From Candidatus Gastranaerophilales bacterium (GTDB taxonomy: Bacteria > Cyanobacteriota > Vampirovibrionia > Gastranaerophilales > Gastranaerophilaceae): 57,745 nucleotides of DNA. The stretch lies in assembly GCA_944323625.1 (NCBI GenBank), contig CALUTD010000013.1, positions 1 to 57,745 on the forward strand. The letters run 5' to 3'. Made by a program: the position numbers and the translations under genes. The notes below the pieces were generated by a model that saw only the letters and a program-made list of their open reading frames with translations, was not told the DNA's origin and did not search any database. Positions 36,338-45,519 of this stretch are shown one piece after another (the stretch's first letter is position 1; each line of letters opens with the position of its first letter).

Positions 36338-36589
36338 ATCAAGCCATGTTTTCCCCTATTCACAATTTTTTTCGCCTTTTACTATACTTAAAAATATGAA
36401 TGTTTTTTTAAATATACAAAATATTCAATATTTTTGCGTATTATCTATATCTCCCTTTAATTAACTTTTTGAAGCCATTTGTAAATTTTTCTTAATATCT
36501 TTATATTTCTATTTTTTATTTATACAATCATTAAATATGTTTAAACCTGATTGATTTTGTGTATAATAAAATTATATAAGGTTTTTTTA

Positions 36590-37480
36590 ATGCAAATAAG
36601 AATAATATTTTTTATAATATTCATTATACTTAATATACTAATGCGGTTTACAGGAATACGAAGAAGATACAGGAATTCTTCTATGTTGTCCGACAGTCTT
36701 ATTCGTGATTACTATGATGTAGAAAGCGGCTTGGCTAGATATGAATATGGTGAATTTGCAAATGAATCTCAGGATAATGACTATAACAATGCTGCTCTTT
36801 GGATTCGTGCAAAAATCAGAAGACATAAATCTTTAAAAAAATGTAAAAAATTTCTTTCCAAAACTAACAGTATTTATAAATTAAGAAACAGACATGTAAT
36901 TATTATATTTGATACTAAAGCAAAAATTATGACCTGCCGAGACAGAAAAAATATTTATAACTCAGGTACTGTTATATGGGCAAAACAAGCAGAAGCACTT
37001 GAGAATAAACCTGATAATTCATTTGAAGAAGCTTTTGACATATTTTGCATTTCGTTTGATGAAAATTCTCAATATCAACCCATTTTGGAATCATTTACCG
37101 AATTCTTTGAAGAAGTTGAAGTGACAAAAGAAGAACAAAAATCGAAGATTCAAATAAATAATTCCGAAAAAAAGACATGTCTTTATGTTGATGAGTATTT
37201 TAATAACAATACACAAGATGAACAAAACAAACAGAAGTTAAACATTAATTCAGCTACCGAAAAAGAGATTACAAATTTGCCCGGAATAAATGTAATTATG
37301 GCAAAAAGAATTATAAAATATCGTGATTTACATGGCGGGTTTAATTCTTTAGGCGAATTATACAGCGAAATGAAGATTAAACCGCATTTTCAACTGAAAT
37401 TAAATGATTTAATATGTGTAAGAGAAGTTAAAACTAAACAGATTGAATCAAAACCTGATGAAAGGATTATTGATTTTTAA
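36590..37480 (+). CDS. Membrane-anchored helix-hairpin-helix protein
   Basis: This 296-residue protein has one N-terminal TM helix (MQIRIIFFIIFIILNILMRF), a mixed central region of unknown fold (50-190, with HVIIIFDTKAKIMTC), a low-complexity linker, and a ComEA-type HhH domain near 222-280 (LNINSATEKEITNLPGINVI, AKRIIKYRDLHGGFNSLGEL). ComEA-like domains bind DNA or act in protein contacts. The start is ATG 36590 close to a TATAAT. It is four bases from the radical SAM gene, so co-transcribed. A link to DNA uptake is possible but not shown. Confidence 0.75.
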   Translation: MQIRIIFFIIFIILNILMRFTGIRRRYRNSSMLSDSLIRDYYDVESGLARYEYGEFANESQDNDYNNAALWIRAKIRRHKSLKKCKKFLSKTNSIYKLRNRHVIIIFDTKAKIMTCRDRKNIYNSGTVIWAKQAEALENKPDNSFEEAFDIFCISFDENSQYQPILESFTEFFEEVEVTKEEQKSKIQINNSEKKTCLYVDEYFNNNTQDEQNKQKLNINSATEKEITNLPGINVIMAKRIIKYRDLHGGFNSLGELYSEMKIKPHFQLKLNDLICVREVKTKQIESKPDERIIDF

Positions 37481-37483
37481 CTT

Positions 37484-38068
37484 ATGAGAATCTACAAAAT
37501 ATTAAAACATACAAAAGTTGAAGGCCCCGGGGTAAGGTATTGTATTTGGTTTCAAGGTTGTTCAAAGCATTGTAAAGGCTGCTGGGCAAAAGCAACCTGG
37601 GATTTCAACGGAGGCACTTATTTTTCAAAAGAAGAAATATTGCATGACATTCTTTCAACAAAAGGTATTGAAGGTATTACATTTTTAGGCGGAGAGCCTT
37701 TTGAACAACCCCAAGCACTTGAGTTTTTATGTGAAAACATAAAAAAAACAGATTTAAGTATTGTGTGTTTTACGGGTTATAAAATTGAAGATTTACAAAA
37801 AAAATACAACAAAATTTTAAACAAAATAGATTTATTGATAGATGGTGAATATATAGAAGAAAAGCAAGATTTTTCGCGTCCTTGGTGTGGTTCATCAAAC
37901 CAAAGATATCATTTTTTAACTGACAGATATGATGAAAATATATTTAAAAACTACAAAAACAAAATAGAAATAAATGTTCAAAAAAACGGACATCTTTTTA
38001 TTAACGGAATGGGAGATTTTTCTAAGATCAGTGAAAATCTGAAAGATATAATGATAATCAAACACTAA
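37484..38068 (+). CDS. Radical SAM activase-like protein (NrdG-like)
   Basis: This 194-residue radical SAM protein has the cluster motif C-x3-C-x2-C in GCSKHCKGCW, preceded by VEGPGVRYCIWFQ and followed by LGGEPFEQP. This resembles NrdG, which activates anaerobic ribonucleotide reductase. No nrdD is in the window, so another glycyl-radical or peptide partner is possible. No Shine-Dalgarno is clear; it may be coupled to the HhH gene ending four bases earlier. Confidence 0.8.
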   Translation: MRIYKILKHTKVEGPGVRYCIWFQGCSKHCKGCWAKATWDFNGGTYFSKEEILHDILSTKGIEGITFLGGEPFEQPQALEFLCENIKKTDLSIVCFTGYKIEDLQKKYNKILNKIDLLIDGEYIEEKQDFSRPWCGSSNQRYHFLTDRYDENIFKNYKNKIEINVQKNGHLFINGMGDFSKISENLKDIMIIKH

Positions 38069-38072
38069 AATT

Positions 38073-38103
38073 TAATCCAAAGTCGCCCGCAATTTTTCGG
38101 ACA
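38073..38103 (+). repeat. Minimal copy of interspersed element
   Basis: taatccaaagtcgcccgca is joined directly to atttttcggaca. Only the two ends survive, as expected from an internal deletion between short matches. Confidence 0.6.
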
Positions 38104-38107
38104 GTAT

Positions 38108-38650
38108 TTATTTTTCATTATTATTGACTTCCTGAGTTTCTTGCGTTTCTTTTGCAATTAAAGTTTTCAAAATACGCGACCCGACATAAATACCTGTTCC
38201 TATTGCTATAACGACTCCGGTACTGCTTAAAAATGAAAGGCCTATAGCGCAGGCAAGAGCTGCAGCTATTACTCCGATTTTAAACGAAGTTGAAGCTTCT
38301 TCTTTTAAATCAGAATCTTTTTTTACCATGATACTATTTTCTTGTTTTGCTTCTTTTACAAATGTATCTTGAGTCATATTATTTAATGAAGCAAATGTAG
38401 GGGCTTGAGTTGTAATATTTTTTTCAAAGAGTTTCGGGGCTAATGTTTCGAGTTCATTTACTTTTGACTTTACTTGGAATATATCCTGCTGTAATTTTGT
38501 ATCCATATGGATTCTGTCTTGATTTCTTCTGTCAAGACCGCTGCGGCGATCAACGGCAACAGGGATATCTTGCTGCCTTCTGTCTTGTGTCCTCTGATAT
38601 TGAGGATATAATTTTGATACCTGATTCAAATTCAATTTATTCACCTTCAC
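38108..38650 (-). CDS. Membrane protein of unknown function with DRR motif
   Basis: This 180-residue protein has a basic N-terminal half with VDRRSGLDRRNQDR (33-46), a short coiled coil (50-75) and two adjacent hydrophobic segments (about 124-160, FKIGVIAAALACAIGLSFL and STGVVIAIGTGIYVGSRIL) that form a hairpin or glycine-zipper membrane anchor. The tail is polar. The RR-G-DRR motif recurs in many small bacterial proteins of unknown role. It is monocistronic. Confidence 0.65.
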   Translation of the reverse strand: MKVNKLNLNQVSKLYPQYQRTQDRRQQDIPVAVDRRSGLDRRNQDRIHMDTKLQQDIFQVKSKVNELETLAPKLFEKNITTQAPTFASLNNMTQDTFVKEAKQENSIMVKKDSDLKEEASTSFKIGVIAAALACAIGLSFLSSTGVVIAIGTGIYVGSRILKTLIAKETQETQEVNNNEK

Positions 38651-38761
38651 ATACTTTAAATCACAACATATTATTTTTTGCCAATTTTAATTGTAAATTT
38701 TGTTGAACTCATACTTATTATTATATCAATTTTTTTTTATTTTGTAACTTAATTATTAATA

Positions 38762-38960
38762 TGTCCGAACAAAATTTCACGATAAGACACGAAGTGTTGT
38801 GAGTGAAATTTTGATACAAAACGAACAGCAGAACCGAAGGTGATGCTTGTGAGCTTGTATCCGACGCAGCGCAGCTGCTAGGTGAGTGGCGCCTTGAAAA
38901 GGTGAGCCTCATCTTTTCGGCGACGATGAGTCGGCGAAAAGTGCGGGCGACACTAGATTA
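38762..38960 (-). repeat. Interspersed element copy (inverted)
   Basis: Read on minus it starts taatctagtgtcgcccgca and ends gttcggaca. The left stem is cttttcgccgac/gtcgccgaaaag and the right stem caaaatttcac/gtgaaattttg. Stem sequences differ from copies 1 and 2 but pair perfectly, i.e. they co-vary. The rest of the gap 38651-38979 is featureless. Confidence 0.85.
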
Positions 38961-38979
38961 GATTAGAACAACAATTGTT

Positions 38980-41826
38980 ATGGAAATATCAACAAACTTA
39001 ATACAAAAATATATACCTCAAAATAATACTACAGTTCAGGGAATAAAACAAAATTATAAAACAATTAATACAGATAATAACAAATTAAGTTTGCTTCCTG
39101 CGCAGGGTGTTAATGGTATCTCGCAAATAAACTCCAATTTGCCTGTTTCATACAGTAAAATCGGAGAAATGTCAGTGCCCGGAATAAAAGAAAAAGCAAG
39201 TATATTTAAATTGGCAAACGGGCAAAAAATCGTTATTCTTCCTAAAAAAGGACCGACATTAATTTGTACAACTTATAATGTCGGTTCCTTAAATGAAAAA
39301 GATGAACAAAGAGGCATAAGCCACTTTATTGAACATAATTTATTTAACGGAAGCAAAGACATTGCACCTAAAGAATATGATAAACGTATTTCGGATATGG
39401 GCGGATATACTAACGCTTCCACAAGCTTTAATTACACTGATTATTATCTTTCAATGCAATTACTTGATGATAAGTCGCTTGAAGAAGGAATAAAACTTAA
39501 TGCAAATTTAACTCAGTATCCTTTGTTTACTCAAGACCAACTTGATAAAGAAAAGGAACCTGTAAAATCAGAAATTGATATGTGCATGGATAGTCCTTCT
39601 GATATTGCATACTCCAATGTTATAAAAAATCTGTTTAACATAAAATCAAGTTCAGAAAATTTCATTATTGGTACAAAAGAAAATATCAACGCATTAAATA
39701 GAGAAAAAGTGCTTGATTACTTTAATACCTGGTACACTCCCGATAATGCGGTTACCGTTATAACCGGTGATGTTGATGTAAATGAAACAATTAATTTGGC
39801 AGCCAAATATTACAATAAGAACAATGATTATTCAAAAATTAATCAAAGGCAATATGAAAAACTTGAATATTTGAATAAACCTGTCAGAGAAGACATAATA
39901 TCAAAAAATTCTTTATCGGCAATAATCAATATGGGATTTGCAGTACCTGAAGGAACAAGCAATAAAGAGCTTGAAAATATTAACATGCTTATTAATCTTC
40001 TTTTATCAGATACATCAAGACTGAGTAAAGCTTTGGATAAATATGGAACAAAGCCTGATATTGGCCTGGAAAAGATTCAAAATAAACCTGATAGTGCAAG
40101 GGCTTTAACATTTACACTTGAGCCTAATGAAGATCAAATTGAAGATGTTCTAAAAATTCTATATGAAGAAATAACATATATTGCAAATAATCCGCCATCT
40201 TTTGAAGAACTTGAAAATCGCAAACAACGTACGCTAAAACAATTAAATGAAGTTGCGGAAACTTCTGAAGGAATTAATTCGTTTTTGACTAAAATTATGC
40301 TTGAAGGCGGAAATGTAAACTATTTTCAGGAAAAAATAAACAATATATCAAGCATAACACCTCAAGATATATCTAATGCAGCGAGAAAGTTTCTTGATTT
40401 AAATAAAGCGGCTATATGTGTAAGCCATTCAAAAAATGCTACACCCGAACAAATTAACAATAACTATAAAAATACAAAATCATCACAAGTATCTTTCGGT
40501 TCAAAACATTCACCGTTAGATACAATATCGGAAGAAACAGCTAAAATTGAACAGTATAAACTTCCCAATAATATACTAACTACAATTATTCCGGGCTATT
40601 CAAATTCACAATCTTCCGTAAGTATAAATTTTGTTAATGAAAATCTTAATGATGTTTCTGACCCTGCATTTATCATTTTATCAAAACTTTTAAACAGAGG
40701 AAGTGAATTTAAAGATAGTAATACAATGAAAGAAATTTGTGAAAAAAACGATTTTTATCATTCAATTATTGCAAACAATTCAGGCTTATCTTTTTCTGTA
40801 AGGTTATATCCTGAACAAATGCAGGAAGGATTATCTTTGTTAAAAGAAGTAATAACTCATCCTAATTTTTCGCAAGAAGAATTTGACAGAGCAAAACGTA
40901 TTTTAAAAAATATGATTTCTGATGAACATCCTTCAAGTTATGATAAAGTTTCAAAAGATTTATTAGGAACAATAAAAAAATATAGCTCTAATAAAGAAGA
41001 ACGCTTAAAAGAGCTTGAAGAGCTTACACTTGATGATATAAAAAATTTATATTCAAGAATAATAGCAGGTTCAAAGGTAAATGCAACAATGGTTGCGCCG
41101 ACAGAAGAAAACCCTCAATTAAAAAACATTTTACATAATGAATTATCAAAAGATTTACCCGTATTTAAAGAATATACAACCGACCATGACAGTCAATATT
41201 ACATATATAAGCCTAATACAGAGGCAAAAATATATACGGAAGCCGTAGAAAATGCACAGGCAAAAATAAGTCAAATATATTCTTTTAAAGAATTAGAGAA
41301 TGTCGACGATATTGCCAAAGTGGATTTATTAAATGAAATTTTAGGCGGCGGAATGAGTTCAAGATTATTTACCGATTTAAGAGAAAATGAAAAACTTGCT
41401 TACCATGTAAGCTCATCATTTGAAAAAGTTAATGATTCATCTTCAATAAGTTTAAATATTGAAACAACTACAGACAGTCCCGACCCTAATGAAGGCTCGC
41501 CTGAAAATATTAATAAAGCACTTGAAGGTTTTAAACGAAATGTTGACCTGTTAAAAACTCAAAATGTTACGGATGAAGAACTTAAACGAGCAAAAGCAAG
41601 TTTAAAAACAAGCATTTTAAATGGGTTAGAAACAAATTTAGATAAAAAATATATGTTTTCAACAGTTGATACAAAATACGGAATAAACTATAAAAAAGCA
41701 ATGCTTGAATCAATAGATAAAGTGACGGCAGATGACATAAAAGCCGCAGCTAACTTTATTTTCAAAAATCCGCCGATAACTGCAATTGATGCAAGCCAAA
41801 AAACGTTGGACAGCTTAAATCTCTAG
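38980..41826 (+). CDS. M16-family zinc metallopeptidase, two-domain
   Basis: This 948-residue insulinase-type peptidase has the active half first: HxxEH as H115-FIE-H119 with E198 as third ligand (KEKEPVKSEID). The inactive partner half starts near 510 and has LGGGMSSRLFTDLRENEKLA near 780. An unusual N-terminal extension of about 65 polar residues precedes the first M16 domain, and no signal peptide is seen. A linker near 500 reads SSQVSFGSKHSP. M16 enzymes form a clam-shell that degrades peptides. The ATG at 38980 lacks a good ribosome site and lies 20 bases after the repeat element. Confidence 0.9.
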   Translation: MEISTNLIQKYIPQNNTTVQGIKQNYKTINTDNNKLSLLPAQGVNGISQINSNLPVSYSKIGEMSVPGIKEKASIFKLANGQKIVILPKKGPTLICTTYNVGSLNEKDEQRGISHFIEHNLFNGSKDIAPKEYDKRISDMGGYTNASTSFNYTDYYLSMQLLDDKSLEEGIKLNANLTQYPLFTQDQLDKEKEPVKSEIDMCMDSPSDIAYSNVIKNLFNIKSSSENFIIGTKENINALNREKVLDYFNTWYTPDNAVTVITGDVDVNETINLAAKYYNKNNDYSKINQRQYEKLEYLNKPVREDIISKNSLSAIINMGFAVPEGTSNKELENINMLINLLLSDTSRLSKALDKYGTKPDIGLEKIQNKPDSARALTFTLEPNEDQIEDVLKILYEEITYIANNPPSFEELENRKQRTLKQLNEVAETSEGINSFLTKIMLEGGNVNYFQEKINNISSITPQDISNAARKFLDLNKAAICVSHSKNATPEQINNNYKNTKSSQVSFGSKHSPLDTISEETAKIEQYKLPNNILTTIIPGYSNSQSSVSINFVNENLNDVSDPAFIILSKLLNRGSEFKDSNTMKEICEKNDFYHSIIANNSGLSFSVRLYPEQMQEGLSLLKEVITHPNFSQEEFDRAKRILKNMISDEHPSSYDKVSKDLLGTIKKYSSNKEERLKELEELTLDDIKNLYSRIIAGSKVNATMVAPTEENPQLKNILHNELSKDLPVFKEYTTDHDSQYYIYKPNTEAKIYTEAVENAQAKISQIYSFKELENVDDIAKVDLLNEILGGGMSSRLFTDLRENEKLAYHVSSSFEKVNDSSSISLNIETTTDSPDPNEGSPENINKALEGFKRNVDLLKTQNVTDEELKRAKASLKTSILNGLETNLDKKYMFSTVDTKYGINYKKAMLESIDKVTADDIKAAANFIFKNPPITAIDASQKTLDSLNL

Positions 41827-41842
41827 TTTAAATAAGAAAAAT

Positions 41843-41868
41843 AAAGCGGCAATTAAAATTACCGCTTT
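41843..41868. terminator. Terminator between M16 and aldo/keto reductase genes
   Basis: The stem aaagcgg/ccgcttt is followed by aaaaaatattt on plus and preceded by a T-run for minus, so it serves both convergent genes. Confidence 0.75.
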
Positions 41869-41893
41869 AAAAAATATTTAGCACAAATAAAAA

Positions 41894-42898
41894 TTAATCT
41901 TTAAAATCCTGAGATTTAACGGAGCCAAGTTTGGCAATATCTTTATCTGTCCTGTTTCCATATATTGTTATTTTATTTAATTCGGTTTCTATTTTATTAA
42001 ATTCATCATCAGTTAAAACAACCTCTGCTGCGCCAAGATTTTCAATAACTCTTTCATCCTTTCTCATACCGGGAATCGGAACAACGTGAGGATATTTATG
42101 AAGCATCCATGCCAAAGAAATTTGAGCCGGAGTTATTCCTTTTTTGTCTGCAACTTTATGAAGTAAATCCAAAAGCGGCTGATTTTTCTCAACATTTTCA
42201 GGGTTAAATCTTGTTATTACTCTTCTTACGTCATCACCTTTATATTGAGTATCTTTAGTATATTTGCCGCTTAAGAAACCTGAAGCCATTGGTGAAAAAG
42301 CAACAAACCCGATATTTAATTCCTTACAAACCGGAATAACATCTTTTTCAAACATTCTTTCCATCATTGAATATTCACTTTGAATAGCAGAAAGAGGTGT
42401 TACGGCATGCGCTTTTCTGATTTGTTCTTCTGTTGACTGAGATTGTCCCCAGGCTCTGATTTTACCTTCCTTTATAAACTCTCCCATCCACATGGCAACT
42501 TCTTCTACATTACTGTCTAAAGGAACTCTATGTTCATAATAGATATCTATATAGTCTGTTTTAAGTCTTTTAAGAGAATCATTTAAAGCATTAGTAACAC
42601 CTTTTTTACTCAGTTTTCCTTCAGGAATTTCTTGACCGGGCTGAAAAACAGGTACAAATTTTGTAGTAAGTACGATTTTATCCCGAAAAGGTTTTACGGC
42701 TTTTCCGACCAGTTCTTCATTTACGTAAGGTCCGTAAGCTTCAGCCGTATCAAATAGAGTGCAGCCTAAATCATAAGCTTTATGTATTAATCTTATTGAT
42801 TCTTCTTCGGGCGGCAAAATACCATATCCGTGACTAAACCCCATGCAGCCCATCCCGACTGCACTTACTTCAATATCTCTTAATTTTCTGTATTTCAT
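41894..42898 (-). CDS. Aldo/keto reductase
   Basis: This 334-residue NADPH-dependent TIM-barrel reductase has the tetrad D50, Y55 (FDTAEAYGP), K80 (VLTTKF) and His near 125 (DIYYEHRVP). The C-terminal cofactor loop VPIPGMRKDERVIENLGA is present. It belongs to the AKR group often controlled by an adjacent TetR repressor, and here the adjacent TetR gene is broken. The substrate is unknown. The gap to that gene is 22 bp. Confidence 0.92.
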   Translation of the reverse strand: MKYRKLRDIEVSAVGMGCMGFSHGYGILPPEEESIRLIHKAYDLGCTLFDTAEAYGPYVNEELVGKAVKPFRDKIVLTTKFVPVFQPGQEIPEGKLSKKGVTNALNDSLKRLKTDYIDIYYEHRVPLDSNVEEVAMWMGEFIKEGKIRAWGQSQSTEEQIRKAHAVTPLSAIQSEYSMMERMFEKDVIPVCKELNIGFVAFSPMASGFLSGKYTKDTQYKGDDVRRVITRFNPENVEKNQPLLDLLHKVADKKGITPAQISLAWMLHKYPHVVPIPGMRKDERVIENLGAAEVVLTDDEFNKIETELNKITIYGNRTDKDIAKLGSVKSQDFKD

Positions 42899-42920
42899 AA
42901 TTTTAATCCTTTCATTTACT

Positions 42921-43329
42921 TCATATAATATATGGCCTAAAAATTAATTTAACTTGAAAAACACAAAATTTTTCAGTCCAATCTAAAGGTTCAAATTTTC
43001 CGTCCGACATACACCAACAAGTCATCATCCCGTATAACTGGCAAATAATTATATTCGTAAGCAAGTCAATTGGTGTTTCTTTTTTTAGTTCATTATTTTT
43101 AACAGATTCTTTTAAAATATTATTGAGCATTTCCGTGTCATACTCCCATTTTTGACCATCCTTATTATCGGGAACATTTTTGGGATCTACAACATCTCTA
43201 GTCCATTGCTTGCATAAATTTATACCTCCCGATTCAACACACTCCAAAAACTCTTTCTTTTAAGAGCTCTAATCCTGCCGTTATAATTTTTCGTTTTGTT
43301 GCTTTTGCAGATAACTGTCTTTTATTCAT
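42921..43329 (-). pseudogene. TetR-family regulator remnant
   Basis: The ATG at 43329 opens MNKRQLSAKATKRKIITAGL, a typical TetR start, then stops by frameshift after about 33 codons. A second frame from about 43255 (KEFLECVESGGINLCKQW) carries the C-terminal ligand-binding part to 42921. About 65-70 residues between them, covering the helix-turn-helix, are gone. The gene therefore cannot encode a DNA-binding repressor. The neighbouring reductase may now be constitutive. Confidence 0.75.
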
Positions 43330-43366
43330 AAACATTTTCCTTTTTTATTTAAATAATAACATATAT

Positions 43367-43395
43367 ATGACCTAAAGTCAATGACTTATAGTCAT
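43367..43395. promoter_or_regulatory. TetR-type operator
   Basis: Two adjacent palindromes of form TGAC-N5-GTCA (43368-43380 and 43382-43394) make a larger near-perfect dyad. They lie 38 bp upstream of the broken TetR start, where an autoregulatory operator is expected. Confidence 0.65.
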
Positions 43396-43437
43396 TTAAA
43401 TTGGATTAATTATTTAAAATATATTGATTTAAAACTT

Positions 43438-43635
43438 AATCCAGTGTCGCCCGCATTGCTTGATTGCCGACCGTGAGAGAGGGAGTTGCTACGCAACTCA
43501 TTCCCGCATAAACGAGCCTTCGGTTTTATACTGGCGCAACCAAATCTTCGCATTCAGCCGGCAATCCGCTTTTTAAAATGCCACTCCCAAAATTTCACCC
43601 ACACCGTTTCACGGCTTATCGTGAAAATTTTGCTA
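43438..43635 (+). repeat. Interspersed element copy
   Basis: The left end taatccagtgtcgcccgca is intact. The left stem is gattgccga/ccggcaatc and the right stem aaaatttcac/gtgaaaattttg. The right terminus is degraded (tgctacattt). Confidence 0.75.
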
Positions 43636-43775
43636 CATTTTTTTGTCTGATAAAATTGTCTAACACCTTTCAAAATGTCATTGCAAGTAGTTTCACTTCA
43701 ACTTCAGGAATAAGTAATGAGTTTATTCTAATAATTGTTTTTATTATTTGATCTTTTATCGTCCATATTTTCTCT

Positions 43776-43784
43776 CCCCCCCCC
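43776..43784 (-). repeat. G9 homopolymer in an intergenic leader
   Basis: Nine G on minus lie 22 bases after the predicted start of the promoter at 43814-43842 and 9 bases before an ATG (43766) of a 12-codon frame. The tract could act as a variable Shine-Dalgarno spacer. No real gene follows; the gap 43636-43870 otherwise shows nothing. Confidence 0.6.
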
Positions 43785-43813
43785 GCTTTATAAATTATGC
43801 AAATAGTCCCATT

Positions 43814-43842
43814 ATTATAACCTTAGTTAAATTAAGTGTAAA
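43814..43842 (-). promoter_or_regulatory. Orphan promoter, minus strand
   Basis: TTTACA (43837-43842), 17 bp, TATAAT (43814-43819) is a good sigma70 promoter that points away from the DUF3800 gene into a non-coding, repeat-bearing stretch containing the G9 tract. Confidence 0.55.
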
Positions 43843-43867
43843 TCAACGATACAGGAAAATTTTTATA

Positions 43868-43876
43868 TGCTATAAT
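43868..43876 (+). promoter_or_regulatory. Extended -10 promoter of DUF3800 gene
   Basis: TGCTATAAT is an extended -10 element 26 bases before the ATG; the -35 is weak (GATACA). Confidence 0.5.
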
Positions 43877-43901
43877 AACCTAAATTCGAAAGGTTAAATT
43901 C

Positions 43902-44627
43902 ATGGAATCAAACGAAATAAATATCTATTGTGATGAAAGTTGTCATTTATTTAATGATAATTCAAATATTATGGTAATAGGTGGTATAACATGTCCTCAT
44001 GAGGATAGAAAAGAAATATACATAGATATTAAAAATTTAAAATTAAAACATGGTATATCAAAATTCGCAGAAATTAAATGGACAAAAGTTTCTTACTCAA
44101 AAGAAAATTTTTATTTAGAATTAATTGATTATTTTTTTAATAATCCAAAATTAGGTTTTAGAGCAATTTTTTTAGAAAAAAATACATTAAATCATAAAAA
44201 ATTTAACCAAACTCCTGATGAATTTTATTATAAAATGTATTATTTAATGCTCAAGGGTATTTTTGAATCAAATTACCAGTATAATATATATTTAGATATA
44301 AAAGATACCCTTGGATACAATAAAATAAATCTTCTTAAAAATATTTGTAATAAATTACAAACAAGAAAAGAATACTCATATAAGTTAGTAAAAAAAATCC
44401 AAGAAGTACGATCACATGAAGTTGAACTTGTTCAACTTGCAGATTTGTTAATCGGTGCTGTTGGTTATGTAAATAGAAAATTAAATTCTAATCAGGCAAA
44501 AATAAATCTTATTAATAGTATAAAACAGAAAAGTGGTTATTCACTAACAACCTCAACATTTTTAAAAGAAAGTAAATTCAATTTATTTCATTGGGAACCC
44601 CAAAAGGAGACTATGATATGGGATTAA
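43902..44627 (+). CDS. DUF3800 domain protein
   Basis: This 241-residue protein has the DUF3800 start NIYCDESCHLF (D11-E-S13), KWTKVS, a central YKMYYLMLKGIFE and the C-terminal ELVQLADLLIGAVGYVNRK with a late Asp. The family has an RNase H-like layout of acidic residues and is frequent near mobile elements and defence genes; activity is unproven. The 3' end overlaps the next gene by 10 bp. Confidence 0.82.
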   Translation: MESNEINIYCDESCHLFNDNSNIMVIGGITCPHEDRKEIYIDIKNLKLKHGISKFAEIKWTKVSYSKENFYLELIDYFFNNPKLGFRAIFLEKNTLNHKKFNQTPDEFYYKMYYLMLKGIFESNYQYNIYLDIKDTLGYNKINLLKNICNKLQTRKEYSYKLVKKIQEVRSHEVELVQLADLLIGAVGYVNRKLNSNQAKINLINSIKQKSGYSLTTSTFLKESKFNLFHWEPQKETMIWD

Positions 44628-45112
44628 AATTACCTCCTTTGGTAAAATATGAGAATTTTGAATCGGATGATGACTTTTTGAATACATTATATGAATATTT
44701 TAGACAAGATTTTATACTTGATAAACCTAAATATAAGAATATTCCTTTAAGATTAAAACGCATGCCTATAAGAGATAATAGGGAAGCAACTTTTTATCAC
44801 ATAACAACAAAAGGCGAGAATGAAGAAAATAGGCAAATTGATATTCCAAGAGCAGAAAGAATCCGTTGGATAAAACCCATAATTGAATCAAATGATAAAA
44901 CCCTCATGATATGGGAAAATAAAAGAAAAAACGAGGAAAATATTTTAATCTTGAATGAAAAAGAAAATTTTTTAATTGTCTTAAGAAAAAGACAAAATGG
45001 TTTAATGTTTTGGACAGCTTATTATGTAGATAAATGCTATAAAAAGAAATTAATCAATGAACATAATAAGTACCATAATAAACTGAAAACGCCCTTTTTA
45101 CAAAGGACGTAA
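44618..45112 (+). CDS. Partner of DUF3800 protein, RelE/PBECR-like candidate
   Basis: This 164-residue protein starts at ATG 44618 with aaggag inside the DUF3800 gene. Its C-terminal half (RAERIRWIKPIIESNDKTLM, FLIVLRKRQNGLMFWTAYYV) follows a pattern seen in RelE/barnase-like ribonuclease-fold proteins: basic helix, short strands, TAY strand, basic end. The assignment is by pattern only. Tight overlap with DUF3800 suggests a two-gene unit. Confidence 0.6.
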   Translation: MGLKLPPLVKYENFESDDDFLNTLYEYFRQDFILDKPKYKNIPLRLKRMPIRDNREATFYHITTKGENEENRQIDIPRAERIRWIKPIIESNDKTLMIWENKRKNEENILILNEKENFLIVLRKRQNGLMFWTAYYVDKCYKKKLINEHNKYHNKLKTPFLQRT

Positions 45113-45210
45113 TCGTTTCTCTTTCTACAACTTGGTAGATGAGCTATTTATATTATGACATATTCCATGTAAATTGTAAAGATATTTTGTAAAAATTTGT
45201 TACAAAGACC

Positions 45211-45239
45211 TTGACAGTTTTATAAAAAATCTGTAATAT
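45211..45239 (+). promoter_or_regulatory. Consensus promoter of second candidate antitoxin RNA
   Basis: TTGACA (45211-45216), 17 bp, TAATAT (45234-45239) predict a start near 45246. No ORF follows on plus before a hairpin at 45332-45348. Confidence 0.65.
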
Positions 45240-45245
45240 GCAAAA

Positions 45246-45352
45246 TCTTTCATGCTTTATTAGAATCTTTTGAGTTCGAGTTTCTTAACCATATATTATT
45301 CCTTCAAACCTTTATAATCATTATGCTTATTAAATAAGAGACTTATTTTGTT
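45246..45352 (+). ncRNA. Candidate antisense RNA of second TM-peptide locus
   Basis: The RNA is bounded by the promoter at 45211-45239 and the hairpin aaataag/cttattt (45332-45348) with a T-rich tail. It converges on the peptide gene at 45368-45454 and would overlap its 3' untranslated region. It has no coding potential. Confidence 0.4.
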
Positions 45353-45367
45353 ATTATATATAAATAA

Positions 45368-45454
45368 TTACAATATGCTGCCTATTAAGACACCCGCCAG
45401 TCCGCTTAACATTGACAATAATATTGAATAAAGTATTTCATTATTAAAAAACAT
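45368..45454 (-). CDS. Small TM peptide, candidate type I toxin (28 aa)
   Basis: The ATG at 45454 is preceded by AAAGGAGG, seven bases away. The 28-residue product MFFNNEILYSILLSMLSGLA, then GVLIGSIL, is almost entirely one hydrophobic helix with small residues (S, G, A) spaced as in membrane-inserting toxins. A minus TATAAT at 45473-45478 would give a very short leader. It lacks the basic tail of the 693-782 peptide. Confidence 0.45.
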   Translation of the reverse strand: MFFNNEILYSILLSMLSGLAGVLIGSIL

Positions 45455-45519
45455 GTAAATTCCTCCTTTTTAATTATATTTGAAACATTTGTTTATTGAA
45501 AACTAAAGGAGAAAATTTT

